Source: Lentisphaeria bacterium (GTDB taxonomy: Bacteria; Verrucomicrobiota; Lentisphaeria; JABSQK01; UBA12247). From it: DNA of 9,009 nt. The stretch is from NCBI GenBank assembly GCA_003477185.1, contig DMTJ01000184.1, forward strand, positions 1 to 9,009. The letters are read 5' to 3'. Within the stretch, counting starts at the first letter, position 1. Each line of letters starts with the position of its first letter. This document shows positions 1-7,119 of the stretch, piece by piece. The position numbers and the translations under genes were made by a program. A model generated the notes under the pieces. That model did not search any database. It had not been told where the DNA came from and saw nothing but the letters and a program-made list of their open reading frames with translations.

Positions 1-11
1 CGAGGCGGATA

Positions 12-27
12 ATCTACCGGTGTAGAT
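12..27. promoter_or_regulatory. Candidate operator upstream of the regulator gene
   Basis: A perfect inverted repeat with 6-base arms, ATCTAC and GTAGAT, encloses CGGT. It contains the 9-mer TACCGGTGT at 15-23, and the same 9-mer sits inside a larger inverted repeat upstream of the GH2 gene (6019-6027). The site lies about 185 bases before the regulator start, which is far for a simple repressor site but possible for autoregulation or for a divergent gene left of the window. Binding by the adjacent XylR-type protein is inference; the sequence shows only the symmetry and the shared core. Confidence 0.35.
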
Positions 28-74
28 CACCAGCACAAGCAACTTTTTGCCTGAATAAGCATCATCTCTAAATC

Positions 75-84
75 GATGTACATC
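75..84. repeat. 10-base perfect palindrome in the regulator upstream region
   Basis: GATGTACATC is its own reverse complement. A second, looser inverted pair (AATGA at 141-145, TCATT at 154-158) lies between it and the regulator start. Either could be an operator or chance symmetry. No second copy of the 10-mer was noticed elsewhere. I see no convincing sigma-70 promoter and no supported gene in bases 1-211. Confidence 0.25.
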
Positions 85-211
85 ATTATGAACAAAGTGT
101 TTAGGAGAGGGCCCAGGCGCGACGGCGAGCAGGCGGCTGTAATGATGATTCCCTCATTGCCAGGTTAGAGGTTAATATGGACAATGGATCATGCAGGACT
201 AAGTTGCCCCC

Positions 212-1351
212 ATGAAAGAACTTACGAGAGCAATTCTACTTGTGGCCGAGTGGGGTGACCACCGATTACAGCTCGGGGTAGCCCGCTATGCAAAGCAGGC
301 TGGCTGGCATCTGAACTTGGATGCCGTCTACAACAACGTGCTGCCGCAGGGGTGGCGGGGCGACGGGTGCCTTGCTCTGATGAGCGACGAAAACTACGTC
401 GGGTTCGTCCATTCGCTGGACGTGCCCGTGGTGGAAATCTCCCAGCAAACGGATAGCCCATTTCCAAAGGTTCATGAAGACAATCACGCCATCGGCGTTC
501 TGGCGGCCGAGTATCTTCTCGGGTTAGGGTTCGGGCACTTTGCCTGCTACCGCACATCGCCGCTGAACGTGGCAATGAGTCGTATTCACGGTTTTTCCAG
601 CAGGCTGTCAGAAGTGGGCCACACCGCGACCGAGATCGCCTGGTCCCCTCGCGGTCGGCGTCGACAGGGAGATTGGGACCAGCGCCTGAAGTGGCTGTCC
701 ACTGAGTTGCAGGCACTGCCAAAACCCGTCGCCCTGTTCTGTATCGATGATTGCATGGCGGCGGACATCATCGAGACCTGCATGCATTGTGGAATCCGCA
801 TCCCGGACGATGTTTCGGTACTTGGCGTCGGCAACCTCGAACTTGCCTGCGAGGCTTCGACCGTCCCGATCTCGAGCATTCGAATCGACTTCGAGAGCGT
901 CGGCTTCCAGGCGGCAGAGCTTCTCGATCTCATTCTGGACGGTAAGCCGCCACCCGCTGAGCCCATACTCATTCCTCCTGCCGGGATCGCGGTGCGCCGC
1001 AGTACTTACACCTTGGCGGTAGAGGATCCGGCCAGCCGCAAGGCCGTGCGCTTCATGCTGGATAATTTTGCTTCACCGATCAATATCAACGACATCGTCA
1101 CTGCGACCGGCCTGAACCGGCGGCAGATCACATACGCCCTGCGCAAAGAGCTGGGCAAACCTCCGGCGGAATTGCTGGAAGACATCCGCATTGAAAACGC
1201 CTGTAAGCTGTTGGAGAAAACGAACTACCCGGTCAAGCGCGTCGCCTATGAAACCGGCCTTGGGACCGCGCTACGCCTGCAGCGCATCTTCCGGAAACGC
1301 TTCGCGACCACCCCCAGCGCCTGGCGCAGTGGCTCTATCTGCGCCACGTAG
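212..1351 (+). CDS. XylR-type transcriptional regulator (LacI-like sensor plus AraC-type DNA-binding domain)
   Basis: This 379-residue cytoplasmic regulator probably binds a sugar and controls the neighbouring glycosidase genes. Residues about 5-265 resemble the periplasmic-binding-protein fold of LacI-family sensors, with the characteristic VSVLGVGN stretch at 201-208 and a following segment that ends the ligand-binding lobe. Residues about 275-372 form an AraC-family double helix-turn-helix: a first helix pair around INDIVTATGLNRRQI (292-306) and a second ending in IFRKRFATTPSAWR (359-372), the usual AraC signature. This order matches the E. coli XylR architecture, which is common in Verrucomicrobia and Planctomycetes. 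The ATG is the first start after an in-frame TAA at 200-202, so the N-terminus is well fixed, although no strong ribosome binding site precedes it. The gene converges on the minus-strand glycosidase operon. The ligand need not be xylose; the neighbours suggest galactose or a galacto-oligosaccharide. Confidence 0.88.
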   Translation: MKELTRAILLVAEWGDHRLQLGVARYAKQAGWHLNLDAVYNNVLPQGWRGDGCLALMSDENYVGFVHSLDVPVVEISQQTDSPFPKVHEDNHAIGVLAAEYLLGLGFGHFACYRTSPLNVAMSRIHGFSSRLSEVGHTATEIAWSPRGRRRQGDWDQRLKWLSTELQALPKPVALFCIDDCMAADIIETCMHCGIRIPDDVSVLGVGNLELACEASTVPISSIRIDFESVGFQAAELLDLILDGKPPPAEPILIPPAGIAVRRSTYTLAVEDPASRKAVRFMLDNFASPININDIVTATGLNRRQITYALRKELGKPPAELLEDIRIENACKLLEKTNYPVKRVAYETGLGTALRLQRIFRKRFATTPSAWRSGSICAT

Positions 1352-1370
1352 TTGGCCCGAAAGCGGCCAA
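1352..1370 (+). other. Small hairpin directly after the regulator stop codon
   Basis: TTGGCC (1352-1357) and GGCCAA (1365-1370) form a perfect 6-base stem with a 7-base loop immediately after the TAG stop. No T-run follows, so it is not a standard terminator. It could protect the mRNA 3' end or be chance. The rest of 1371-1575 holds the terminator listed next and no gene that I can see. Confidence 0.3.
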
Positions 1371-1460
1371 GCGCGTCCTCAGAATTGGCATGGGCGTGAA
1401 TGAGTATTTTAAATGGGGAATCGGCGCTTTGACGGCAAGGGGAGGCGTTGCCCAGAGGCT

Positions 1461-1493
1461 GGGAGCACAGGCGGCCGGCCTGCTCCCCTTTTT
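1461..1493 (+). terminator. Rho-independent terminator for the regulator gene
   Basis: GGGAGCA (1461-1467) plus GGC (1470-1472) pairs with GCC (1478-1480) plus TGCTCCC (1481-1487). The stem is GC-rich with a two-base CA bulge and a five-base loop, followed by five Ts at 1489-1493. It lies 110 bases after the regulator stop. Read on the minus strand the same hairpin is not followed by a T-run, so it should stop plus-strand transcription only. No clear terminator was found for the converging glycosidase operon. Confidence 0.65.
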
Positions 1494-1575
1494 CTGGGCG
1501 ATGTGTTGGTGTGGTTGTTTGGGGCTGGACTCGGCAAGAAACGTCTCACTTCGGATGCCGCTCGAGAAACGCTGG

Positions 1576-3510
1576 CTACTTTTTGGGGTACTCGATGGCG
1601 GTGCGGATGACGACGGCACCGACGGAGCCAGGCTTGCCGTCGGGGAAGGACACGGTGACGGTGTTACTGGCCTGCAACTGGTCCGGCGTGAGGCGGATGA
1701 TCTTGCAGGTGGCGTAGTCTTCGCCGTTGTCGATGCGCGTGGCCGCGGCTTCGTGCTGGACCGCCAAGGATTTGCCGTTGAGCTGGATCTCCACGTCTTG
1801 GCCAGAGCTGGAGGGGCGTGAGATGCCGACGCGAAGGATGCCGTAGGCAGCTTGCGCGGGTGAGCGGACCGCGACGGTGAAGCTGGCTTTGCCTTCGACG
1901 GCGGTGATGACGCGGTCGCCGTAGCAGGCGACTTCGTTGACGGTGCGCGTCGGGGCTACAGATGCGAACTCCGCAACCAGGACGGCTGCTTCGCGAGAGG
2001 CGAGCTGGAGGCCATCGAGGGAATGCAGGGTGTCTTCGCGGTAATAGGGCGTGAAGTCGGCATTGCGACCGACGCGGCGGAGGGTGAGCCGCAGGGCTGT
2101 TGGGAGCGCGAGCGAGAAGGTCTTGACCTGCGGTGCTAGGTTGTTGATGATGGTGAAGACGCGGTTGCCATCGGCAAAGGCCTGGAGCTGGAGATCTGGA
2201 TCGGGGGAGTGCACGGCAATGCGCTGGCCGCGGATGTCGCGCGCGAGTTGGTAGAATAGGATCTTCTGCGAAGCCACCCAGTCGTCTTTGTCGGTAAAGT
2301 TGCGTGGGGTGTAGAGGGTGGCGTAGTATTTCGGGTCCCAGCCCATGCTGGAGAGCAGGATGAAGGGGACGGCTTTTTTAACTACGTGCGGATGGTCCAT
2401 GAAGACCAGGGTGTTGGCGAGGGCTCCGCTGACCATGTTGAAGTCGTCAATGCTGCGCCGCTTCATCTCCCAGTCGAAGCCTCCGCCGGGGAAGTGCTTG
2501 GTCGCGAGGGCCGCGACATGGTCGTCGGCTCCGTAGGCACCGTGTTCGCTGAAGACAAGAGAGACTTCTTTGTCGTAGGTGTTCATGGTGTAGTTGCTGA
2601 TAAGGTCGAGTACGGATTCGAGCGGAGTGCCACTGGTGACGCGTCCGCCGTCGAAGTCGCCATCTTTCTCCCCGAGGAAGTCGTAGGTGTGGAAGGAATA
2701 GAAGTCCATGGCGCAGTCGGTGCCGTCGATGAATTCCCGGAGGCCTTTGAAGGCGTGGTACTGGTTTTTGTAGAAGTAGCCGATGGAGAGACAGGGCCCA
2801 CCGACTTGGACGTCTGGCACGGAGGCATGGACGGCGTCTCGAGTCTTGAGGTGCCACTGCTGAAAGCGTGGATCCCGCCACATGGACCAATGCGGCTCGT
2901 TTACGGGTTCGTAGAATGTCGGGCGATCGAAGTCGGTGTAGCCGTGTTTGAGAACGGCGGCTGAGAGTTCGGCTGCGGCGTCGAGATTCGCCGGAAGCGA
3001 CTCGGGCTTTTTGGCTTTCGATGCTTGGTCGGTGGTCCATTTCTCCATGAAATCGGGGAAGGCGTTGTGCTGGCCGTGGGCTGCAATCTCGAGGCGGCCG
3101 TTCATGTCCTGCTTGAAGGCGGCGCTGGATTGGACCGGCGCGGACTGGCTGCGCAGGTAGTCCAGGTCGGCATAACCAGGCCGATTTGGGTCTTCCCGGA
3201 CCATCCTGCCCCAGCGGTCGGCAGCCTGGACGACGCTGAGTTTTCGGCCAAAGGTCACGCCCAGGTCGCGCAGGTAGCGGTAGCGCTCAGGGGCCTGGCA
3301 GCGGGCATCAAAGCCGGTGCCGTGATCGCACAGGCCGAAGTAGGTCTCACGGCGGAGTTCGCTGATGCCACCGATCTGGCGAATGCAGGTCGGGTCGACG
3401 GTCAGTACGATTGGGGCGGTTTCGGGCGCTGGCTCGGTGGTCCTGCAGCCGGAGAGGATGGCAAGGCAGGTGACAAGAAGAAGGAAGTGGCGGGCTTTCA
3501 AAAGAGGCAC
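1576..3510 (-). CDS. GH86-like beta-agarase/beta-porphyranase, lipoprotein
   Basis: This 644-residue endo-acting glycosidase probably cleaves agar- or porphyran-type galactan at the cell surface. Residues 1-22 are a lipoprotein signal: basic KAR, a hydrophobic stretch and the lipobox LSGC, giving a lipidated Cys22. Residues about 45-420 look like a clan GH-A (beta/alpha)8 barrel. FYEPVNEPHW carries the probable acid/base Glu205, YSFHTYDF (271-278) lies in the barrel core, and LVFSEHGAYG carries the probable nucleophile Glu322. The 117-residue Glu spacing and the early EDPNRPGYADLDYL stretch fit GH86. Two beta-rich segments follow (about 430-515 and 520-644), as expected for the C-terminal beta-sandwiches of this family. 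The start is GTG with no clear Shine-Dalgarno, 13 bases after the GH2 stop, so translational coupling in one operon is likely. GH39 or another clan-A family is the main alternative. Substrate (agarose or porphyran) cannot be read from sequence; no sulfatase is present here. Confidence 0.72.
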   Translation of the reverse strand: MPLLKARHFLLLVTCLAILSGCRTTEPAPETAPIVLTVDPTCIRQIGGISELRRETYFGLCDHGTGFDARCQAPERYRYLRDLGVTFGRKLSVVQAADRWGRMVREDPNRPGYADLDYLRSQSAPVQSSAAFKQDMNGRLEIAAHGQHNAFPDFMEKWTTDQASKAKKPESLPANLDAAAELSAAVLKHGYTDFDRPTFYEPVNEPHWSMWRDPRFQQWHLKTRDAVHASVPDVQVGGPCLSIGYFYKNQYHAFKGLREFIDGTDCAMDFYSFHTYDFLGEKDGDFDGGRVTSGTPLESVLDLISNYTMNTYDKEVSLVFSEHGAYGADDHVAALATKHFPGGGFDWEMKRRSIDDFNMVSGALANTLVFMDHPHVVKKAVPFILLSSMGWDPKYYATLYTPRNFTDKDDWVASQKILFYQLARDIRGQRIAVHSPDPDLQLQAFADGNRVFTIINNLAPQVKTFSLALPTALRLTLRRVGRNADFTPYYREDTLHSLDGLQLASREAAVLVAEFASVAPTRTVNEVACYGDRVITAVEGKASFTVAVRSPAQAAYGILRVGISRPSSSGQDVEIQLNGKSLAVQHEAAATRIDNGEDYATCKIIRLTPDQLQASNTVTVSFPDGKPGSVGAVVIRTAIEYPKK

Positions 3511-3523
3511 TCTTGGGCGGGGG

Positions 3524-5932
3524 TTAGGGAGCGGAATCCGTAGAAATCTGGATGACTTCGAAGTCGGCAGTGCTCAGCATGGCGCTCGCGGACTGCAACC
3601 CAGCAGATTCGGCCGTGATCTGGATGCTGCCTGCCTGGCGGGATGCTTTGACGATCAGCATACACAGGCCGTTGAAGGCCGGACGCTGATCTGCAATGAA
3701 CGGGAGGGTGGTGGCGGCATTGCCATTGCCGACAGCGGCTATGCTCCCGGCGCCTTCGACGGAGAACCGGACGAGGTTGTCGGCGAGCGGGCAGAGGGCG
3801 CCGTCGGCGTCTTCGATCCGAACGGTGACGTAGGAGAGGTCGCAGCCGTCGGCATCGAGCTCGGAGCGGTCGGGCGAGATGCTGACGCGAGCAGGAGCGC
3901 CCGCAGTCTTGATCTCCTTTTCCGCCACCGGCTTGCCGTCGATGTAGCCGACGACTCGCAGTGAGCCGGGGGCAAATGGCACCTGCCAGGATAGCCGGTA
4001 CTTGGACAGGAAGTGGTCCTTGTCATAGCGATTAAAGCTGACGAGAATGCGGGTCAGGTCCTTGCCCTTCCTCTTGCGGCCGTAGGAGTCACCATTGACG
4101 AATAGCTCCACTTCCTCACAGTTGGTGTAGGCCATCACTGGGATGACGCTGTGGCCGCTGTCTGCCCAATTCCAGTGCGGAAGCACGTGAACCATTGGCT
4201 CGCTCGTCCATTGGCTTTGGTAGAGGTAGAAGCGGTCCTTTGGAAAGCCACAAAGGTCGATGGCACCAAAGTAGGAGCTGCGGGAGGGCCAGTCATCGTT
4301 CCAATAGCCGTTAGTGCTGTTGTCGCGGCCGCCATATGGGGTGGGCTCGCCGAGGTAGTCGAAGCCCGTCCAGATGTACTCGCCCATGACCGCTGGATTC
4401 TCCGCCAGTGCGTCAAACTCTACGTCCGGCGGATAGGCCCACGGTGGGCCTATCAGGTCGTAGCTACTGACTTGTTTGTCAGGAGAGGTCTTGTACTTCT
4501 CGATCGGGAGATGATAGACGCCGCGACTGCTAGTGCACGAGGAGGTCTCTGAGCCGACCACGGGCGTGTCGGGCAGGAACGCATCGACTTCTTCGCCGTA
4601 GGCAAGCGGCTTGTAATTCATGCCGGCGATATCGACCTGAGCAGCCATGCCTGTCTCGTAGGGGCGCGGGTAGTAGTTGAATCCGCAGGTCGTCGGGCGC
4701 GTGATGTCGATCTCTTTGACGTAGTCGTTGAGTTGCTTGGCAATGCGCGGGCCAGCCTCTGCGCACTGCTGCTCGAGAATCTCGTTGCCAATGCTCCACA
4801 TGAAGACCGACGGATGGTTGCGGTCACGCAGCACCATGTCCTTGATATCGCGCTCTGCCCAGGCTTCGAAGTAGCGGCTGTAGTCATTCGGGACTTTGGC
4901 TTCCATCCAGGCATCGAACGCCTCGTCCTGCACGAGGATGCCCATCTCGTCACAGAGATCGAGCAGCTCGGGGGATGGCATGTTGTGGCTGGTGCGGATG
5001 GAATTCACGCCCATCTGCTTGAGAATCTTGATCTTGCGTTGGTCCGCACGCCGGTTCACGGCAGAGCCGATCGGGCCATTGTCGTGATGCAGGCAGACTC
5101 CATTGATCTGTAGGCGCCTGCCGTTCAGGAAGAAGCCTCTGGATTTGGAAAAGTCGAGCGTGCGAATGCCGAAGCGAGTCTGGACGGTGTCGACGACTTC
5201 GCCAGTCACGGAAACTTTGGTGTGGAGTGTGTAAAGATTCGGTGTGTTTAGGTCCCACAGTTGTGGGTTGGCTACTGTGAGGCGGCCTTTGCCGGCCACG
5301 GCCTGAGCGCTGGCGACTGCCATGCCGCTGGGACTGAGGATCTCGTAGGACACGTCGCCTTCGCCGTTGAGGGTGGTCTCGATGGCGATCACCGCCTGTT
5401 CGGCCGTGATCTCAGGCGTGGAAACAAAGGTGCCCCACTGCGCCACGTGGACCGGATTGCGGACGTCTAGCCAAACATTGCGATAGATACCTGCGCCGGG
5501 ATACCAGCGCGAGGACAGGTCCTTGGGCACGAGCCTCACAGCAATGACATTGCTACCGCCGATGGTCAGCTGCTCGCTGATGTCATACTGAAACCCTATG
5601 TAGCCTGAAGGGCGATTTCCGACGAACGCGCCGTTTACCCAGACGTGGGCGTTGTACATCGCGCCATCAAACGTCACCGAAACGACCTTGCCGGCAGCTT
5701 CTGGCGGCAGCTCAAAGGTCTTTCGATACCAGCCAGTGCCGTGGAAGGGCAGGCCGCCGGCCCTGGCATTGTACTGGATATCAAATGGACCTTCGATGGC
5801 CCAGTCATGCGGGAGATCCTGTGAGCGCCAAGCCGAGTCATCGAATTCGCTGAGATGAGCGCCTTCGGCTCCCCCATTGTGGAAGCGCCAGCCTAAATTG
5901 AAGGATTCGCGGGGGGCAATTGCGTCAGGCAT
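3524..5932 (-). CDS. GH2 family beta-galactosidase
   Basis: This 802-residue exo-glycosidase is expected to remove beta-linked galactose from oligosaccharide ends. The GH2 sugar-binding domain starts at once (FNLGWRFH at 11-18, LPHDWAIEGPF at 40-50, GTGWYRKTF at 65-73, VWVNG at 97-101). An immunoglobulin-like domain follows, then the TIM barrel (MGVNSIRTSHN at 307-317). The acid/base Glu384 is in MWSIGNE and the nucleophile Glu462 in VVGSETSS; the 78-residue spacing is normal for the family. Residues about 590-802 form additional beta-sandwich domains. There is no signal peptide, and an in-frame TGA a few codons upstream excludes a longer start, so the enzyme is probably cytoplasmic. A good ribosome binding site, GAGGAGA (5939-5945), lies 6 bases before the ATG. 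It is first in an operon with the GH86-like gene. GH2 enzymes acting on agaro-oligosaccharides are known, but beta-glucuronidase or other GH2 activities cannot be excluded. Confidence 0.9.
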   Translation of the reverse strand: MPDAIAPRESFNLGWRFHNGGAEGAHLSEFDDSAWRSQDLPHDWAIEGPFDIQYNARAGGLPFHGTGWYRKTFELPPEAAGKVVSVTFDGAMYNAHVWVNGAFVGNRPSGYIGFQYDISEQLTIGGSNVIAVRLVPKDLSSRWYPGAGIYRNVWLDVRNPVHVAQWGTFVSTPEITAEQAVIAIETTLNGEGDVSYEILSPSGMAVASAQAVAGKGRLTVANPQLWDLNTPNLYTLHTKVSVTGEVVDTVQTRFGIRTLDFSKSRGFFLNGRRLQINGVCLHHDNGPIGSAVNRRADQRKIKILKQMGVNSIRTSHNMPSPELLDLCDEMGILVQDEAFDAWMEAKVPNDYSRYFEAWAERDIKDMVLRDRNHPSVFMWSIGNEILEQQCAEAGPRIAKQLNDYVKEIDITRPTTCGFNYYPRPYETGMAAQVDIAGMNYKPLAYGEEVDAFLPDTPVVGSETSSCTSSRGVYHLPIEKYKTSPDKQVSSYDLIGPPWAYPPDVEFDALAENPAVMGEYIWTGFDYLGEPTPYGGRDNSTNGYWNDDWPSRSSYFGAIDLCGFPKDRFYLYQSQWTSEPMVHVLPHWNWADSGHSVIPVMAYTNCEEVELFVNGDSYGRKRKGKDLTRILVSFNRYDKDHFLSKYRLSWQVPFAPGSLRVVGYIDGKPVAEKEIKTAGAPARVSISPDRSELDADGCDLSYVTVRIEDADGALCPLADNLVRFSVEGAGSIAAVGNGNAATTLPFIADQRPAFNGLCMLIVKASRQAGSIQITAESAGLQSASAMLSTADFEVIQISTDSAP

Positions 5933-5938
5933 ACGGTC

Positions 5939-5945
5939 TCTCCTC
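5939..5945 (-). promoter_or_regulatory. Ribosome binding site of the GH2 gene
   Basis: GAGGAGA on the minus strand, 6 bases before the ATG at 5932, is the clearest Shine-Dalgarno sequence in the window and supports the chosen start. Confidence 0.75.
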
Positions 5946-6010
5946 GTTCTCGTTCAGGGCAGGGGCGTGGCGGGTACTGTCTCGTTATTGCGCCCAGGCG
6001 GGAGGTGTGC

Positions 6011-6034
6011 GAAGCGAGTACCGGTGTTCGCTTC
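6011..6034. promoter_or_regulatory. Candidate operator upstream of the GH2-GH86 operon
   Basis: GAAGCGA (6011-6017) and TCGCTTC (6028-6034) are perfect 7-base inverted arms around a centre containing the palindrome ACCGGT; 20 of the 24 bases are symmetric. The internal 9-mer TACCGGTGT (6019-6027) is shared with the inverted repeat upstream of the regulator (15-23). The site lies about 80 bases before the GH2 start, just downstream of the weak promoter candidate at 6042-6069, a placement that suits a repressor. Recognition by the XylR-type regulator is inference. Confidence 0.45.
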
Positions 6035-6041
6035 CGCGCAT

Positions 6042-6069
6042 ATGTTATCTGGTCTTCTTGAGCCTGCAA
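6042..6069 (-). promoter_or_regulatory. Weak promoter candidate for the GH2-GH86 operon
   Basis: On the minus strand TTGCAG (6064-6069) and TAACAT (6042-6047) are separated by 16 bases. The matches to sigma-70 consensus are poor (3 of 6 and 4 of 6), but the position is right: upstream of the candidate operator and about 110 bases before the GH2 start. Bases 6070-6178 between this and the decayed gene show nothing else that I can recognise. Confidence 0.25.
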
Positions 6070-6178
6070 GCGCAATGTCTCACCTGCGCATTTGCGACTG
6101 GTAAGAAATTTTGGGCAGCGACTTCAGTGGAATATCTAGCTAAACCCGCCACTAGGGCGCAGTCGTCGCCGGGATGAG

Positions 6179-6421
6179 TCAGACGCAGCCGGGATTCGCA
6201 AGCGCCATGGTCTCGCGAGGCATCTGGGAGAGCCCTTTTAAGCAGACGGGTTTGGCAAGTTTTTTGGGGGACGAACGTACGTATGGCGTTCCTGGCTCTG
6301 AAGTCAGCAGAATCGCGGCGCTGTCGGGCGCATGTGTAAACACAAGTTGAAGCCCAGACGCTATCCAGGCCGACCCGCGCGGGAACGGTTCAAACCCAAG
6401 GGCCAGACGCGGGGGGAATCG
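6179..6421 (-). pseudogene. Open remnant frame, possibly the C-terminal end of the decayed glycosidase
   Basis: This minus-strand frame is free of stops for 80 codons, with no usable start near its beginning, and ends at a TGA (6179-6181). Its translation includes LQLVFTHAPDSAAILLTSEP. Another frame just upstream (about 6391-6474) reads LARQHMYRLTEINLPDDD and then appears to continue into this one after a frameshift. The order resembles the end of a barrel followed by a C-terminal beta-sandwich, which would suit an alpha-galactosidase tail, but I cannot assign it from motifs. It could also be chance open sequence in GC-rich DNA. Confidence 0.3.
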
Positions 6422-6613
6422 TCATCTGGCAGGTTGATTTCGGTCAACCGGTACATGTGCTGCCGGGCGAGTTCGCTTCTGGGAGCGCAGAATGGGAGTG
6501 ACTGGTCCAGTTCTGCCGTTTGTTAGGCGAGAACAAGAGCTTGCTGAAAATCGCTAGACGCGAAGTTCAGCGACTGCGTGGTCAAATCGGACGGATACCT
6601 GTGGCGGTATTGA

Positions 6614-7022
6614 TCAACCGGGGAAGCGCTCACGATGAAAATTCCAGTCACCGAGTCCAACACCAGCTCGCACGCGTACTTAATCGCCGTTGCCGAACCA
6701 GCCGTCGTCGAGCACCTAGAACTCGATCCCCAGTTCGGCGCTGCCCTTCATCATCTCGATGATGGCGCTTTCCGAGACATCCAGCTTGCAGCCTGCTCAC
6801 GAGTTGTGGTCGATCGGACGCAGGCGATCCCCACCGGGTAGGAAGTGCGCACGGGGCCAGCGATGCAAATTCTGATTGGCGCCGACGGATGCTTCCAGCT
6901 CCTTGCGCTTGTTGATCTCGAACGAAAACTTGCTACCTGCCGGGCCATTCCAATGCCGCGATCATGCAGATGCAGAGCCCGCTGCGCGTCCACTGCGTAA
7001 ACAACCCACAGATGCCTGGTTC
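6614..7022 (-). pseudogene. Decayed GH36-type alpha-galactosidase
   Basis: One continuous minus-strand frame from 6952 to 6614 keeps protein-like sequence but is interrupted by four stops: TGA (6797-6799), TAG (6716-6718), TAA (6680-6682) and TGA (6614-6616). Between the first two stops it reads GCKLDVSESAIIEMMKGS and then AELGIEF. It resumes as VLDDGWFGNGD, and after the third stop as GVGLGDWNFHRERFPG. The order LGIE-x-x-VLDDGWFG, then GLGDW, then FPG is the hallmark of the GH36 alpha-galactosidase barrel. Upstream, the frame 7022-6951 reads GLFTQWTRSG and ends in ALEW, then shifts to NGPAGSKFSFEINKRKE, consistent with the family's N-terminal beta domain. The GH36 nucleophile motif (KWD type) and acid/base motif are not found, and full GH36 genes are about 2 kb, so much of the gene is gone. 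It sat between GH43 and GH2 on the same strand and was probably once part of the same galactan-use cluster. Confidence 0.75.
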
Positions 7023-7119
7023 TCAGTTCAATCTTGGTAACGCTCTCGTGTGGTGATTTATAAATTAGTCGCTCACTGTGCGAAGCATTTTGGATGCTCC
7101 AGTGTGCTGATAGACCATA

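Noticed and set aside
88..168. 26-codon plus-strand frame upstream of the regulator, a possible leader peptide
   Set aside because: No ribosome binding site, no attenuator-like hairpin and no residue bias that would suggest a leader.
2386..2964. Plus-strand open frame of 192 codons inside the GH86 gene
   Set aside because: It is antisense to a gene with clear glycosidase motifs and a lipoprotein signal; GC-rich coding DNA commonly leaves the opposite strand open. No recognisable domain.
3025..3964. Two plus-strand open frames (172 and 199 codons) opposite the GH86 and GH2 genes
   Set aside because: Shadows of the minus-strand coding sequences; the products look like low-complexity antisense translations.
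6269..6292. ACGTACGT palindrome with GAACG/CGTTC flanks as an operator
   Set aside because: It lies within remnant sequence, has no copy elsewhere in the window and is not next to a supported start.
6614..6799. Stop-codon recoding (readthrough) instead of pseudogenisation in the GH36 remnant
   Set aside because: All three stop types occur in the frame, the intact neighbours use normal codes, and the upstream frameshift and missing catalytic motifs show real loss.
6635..6841. 68-codon plus-strand open frame in the gap between GH43 and GH2
   Set aside because: It lies exactly opposite the GH36 remnant, whose minus-strand translation carries recognisable motifs; the plus-strand product resembles nothing I know.
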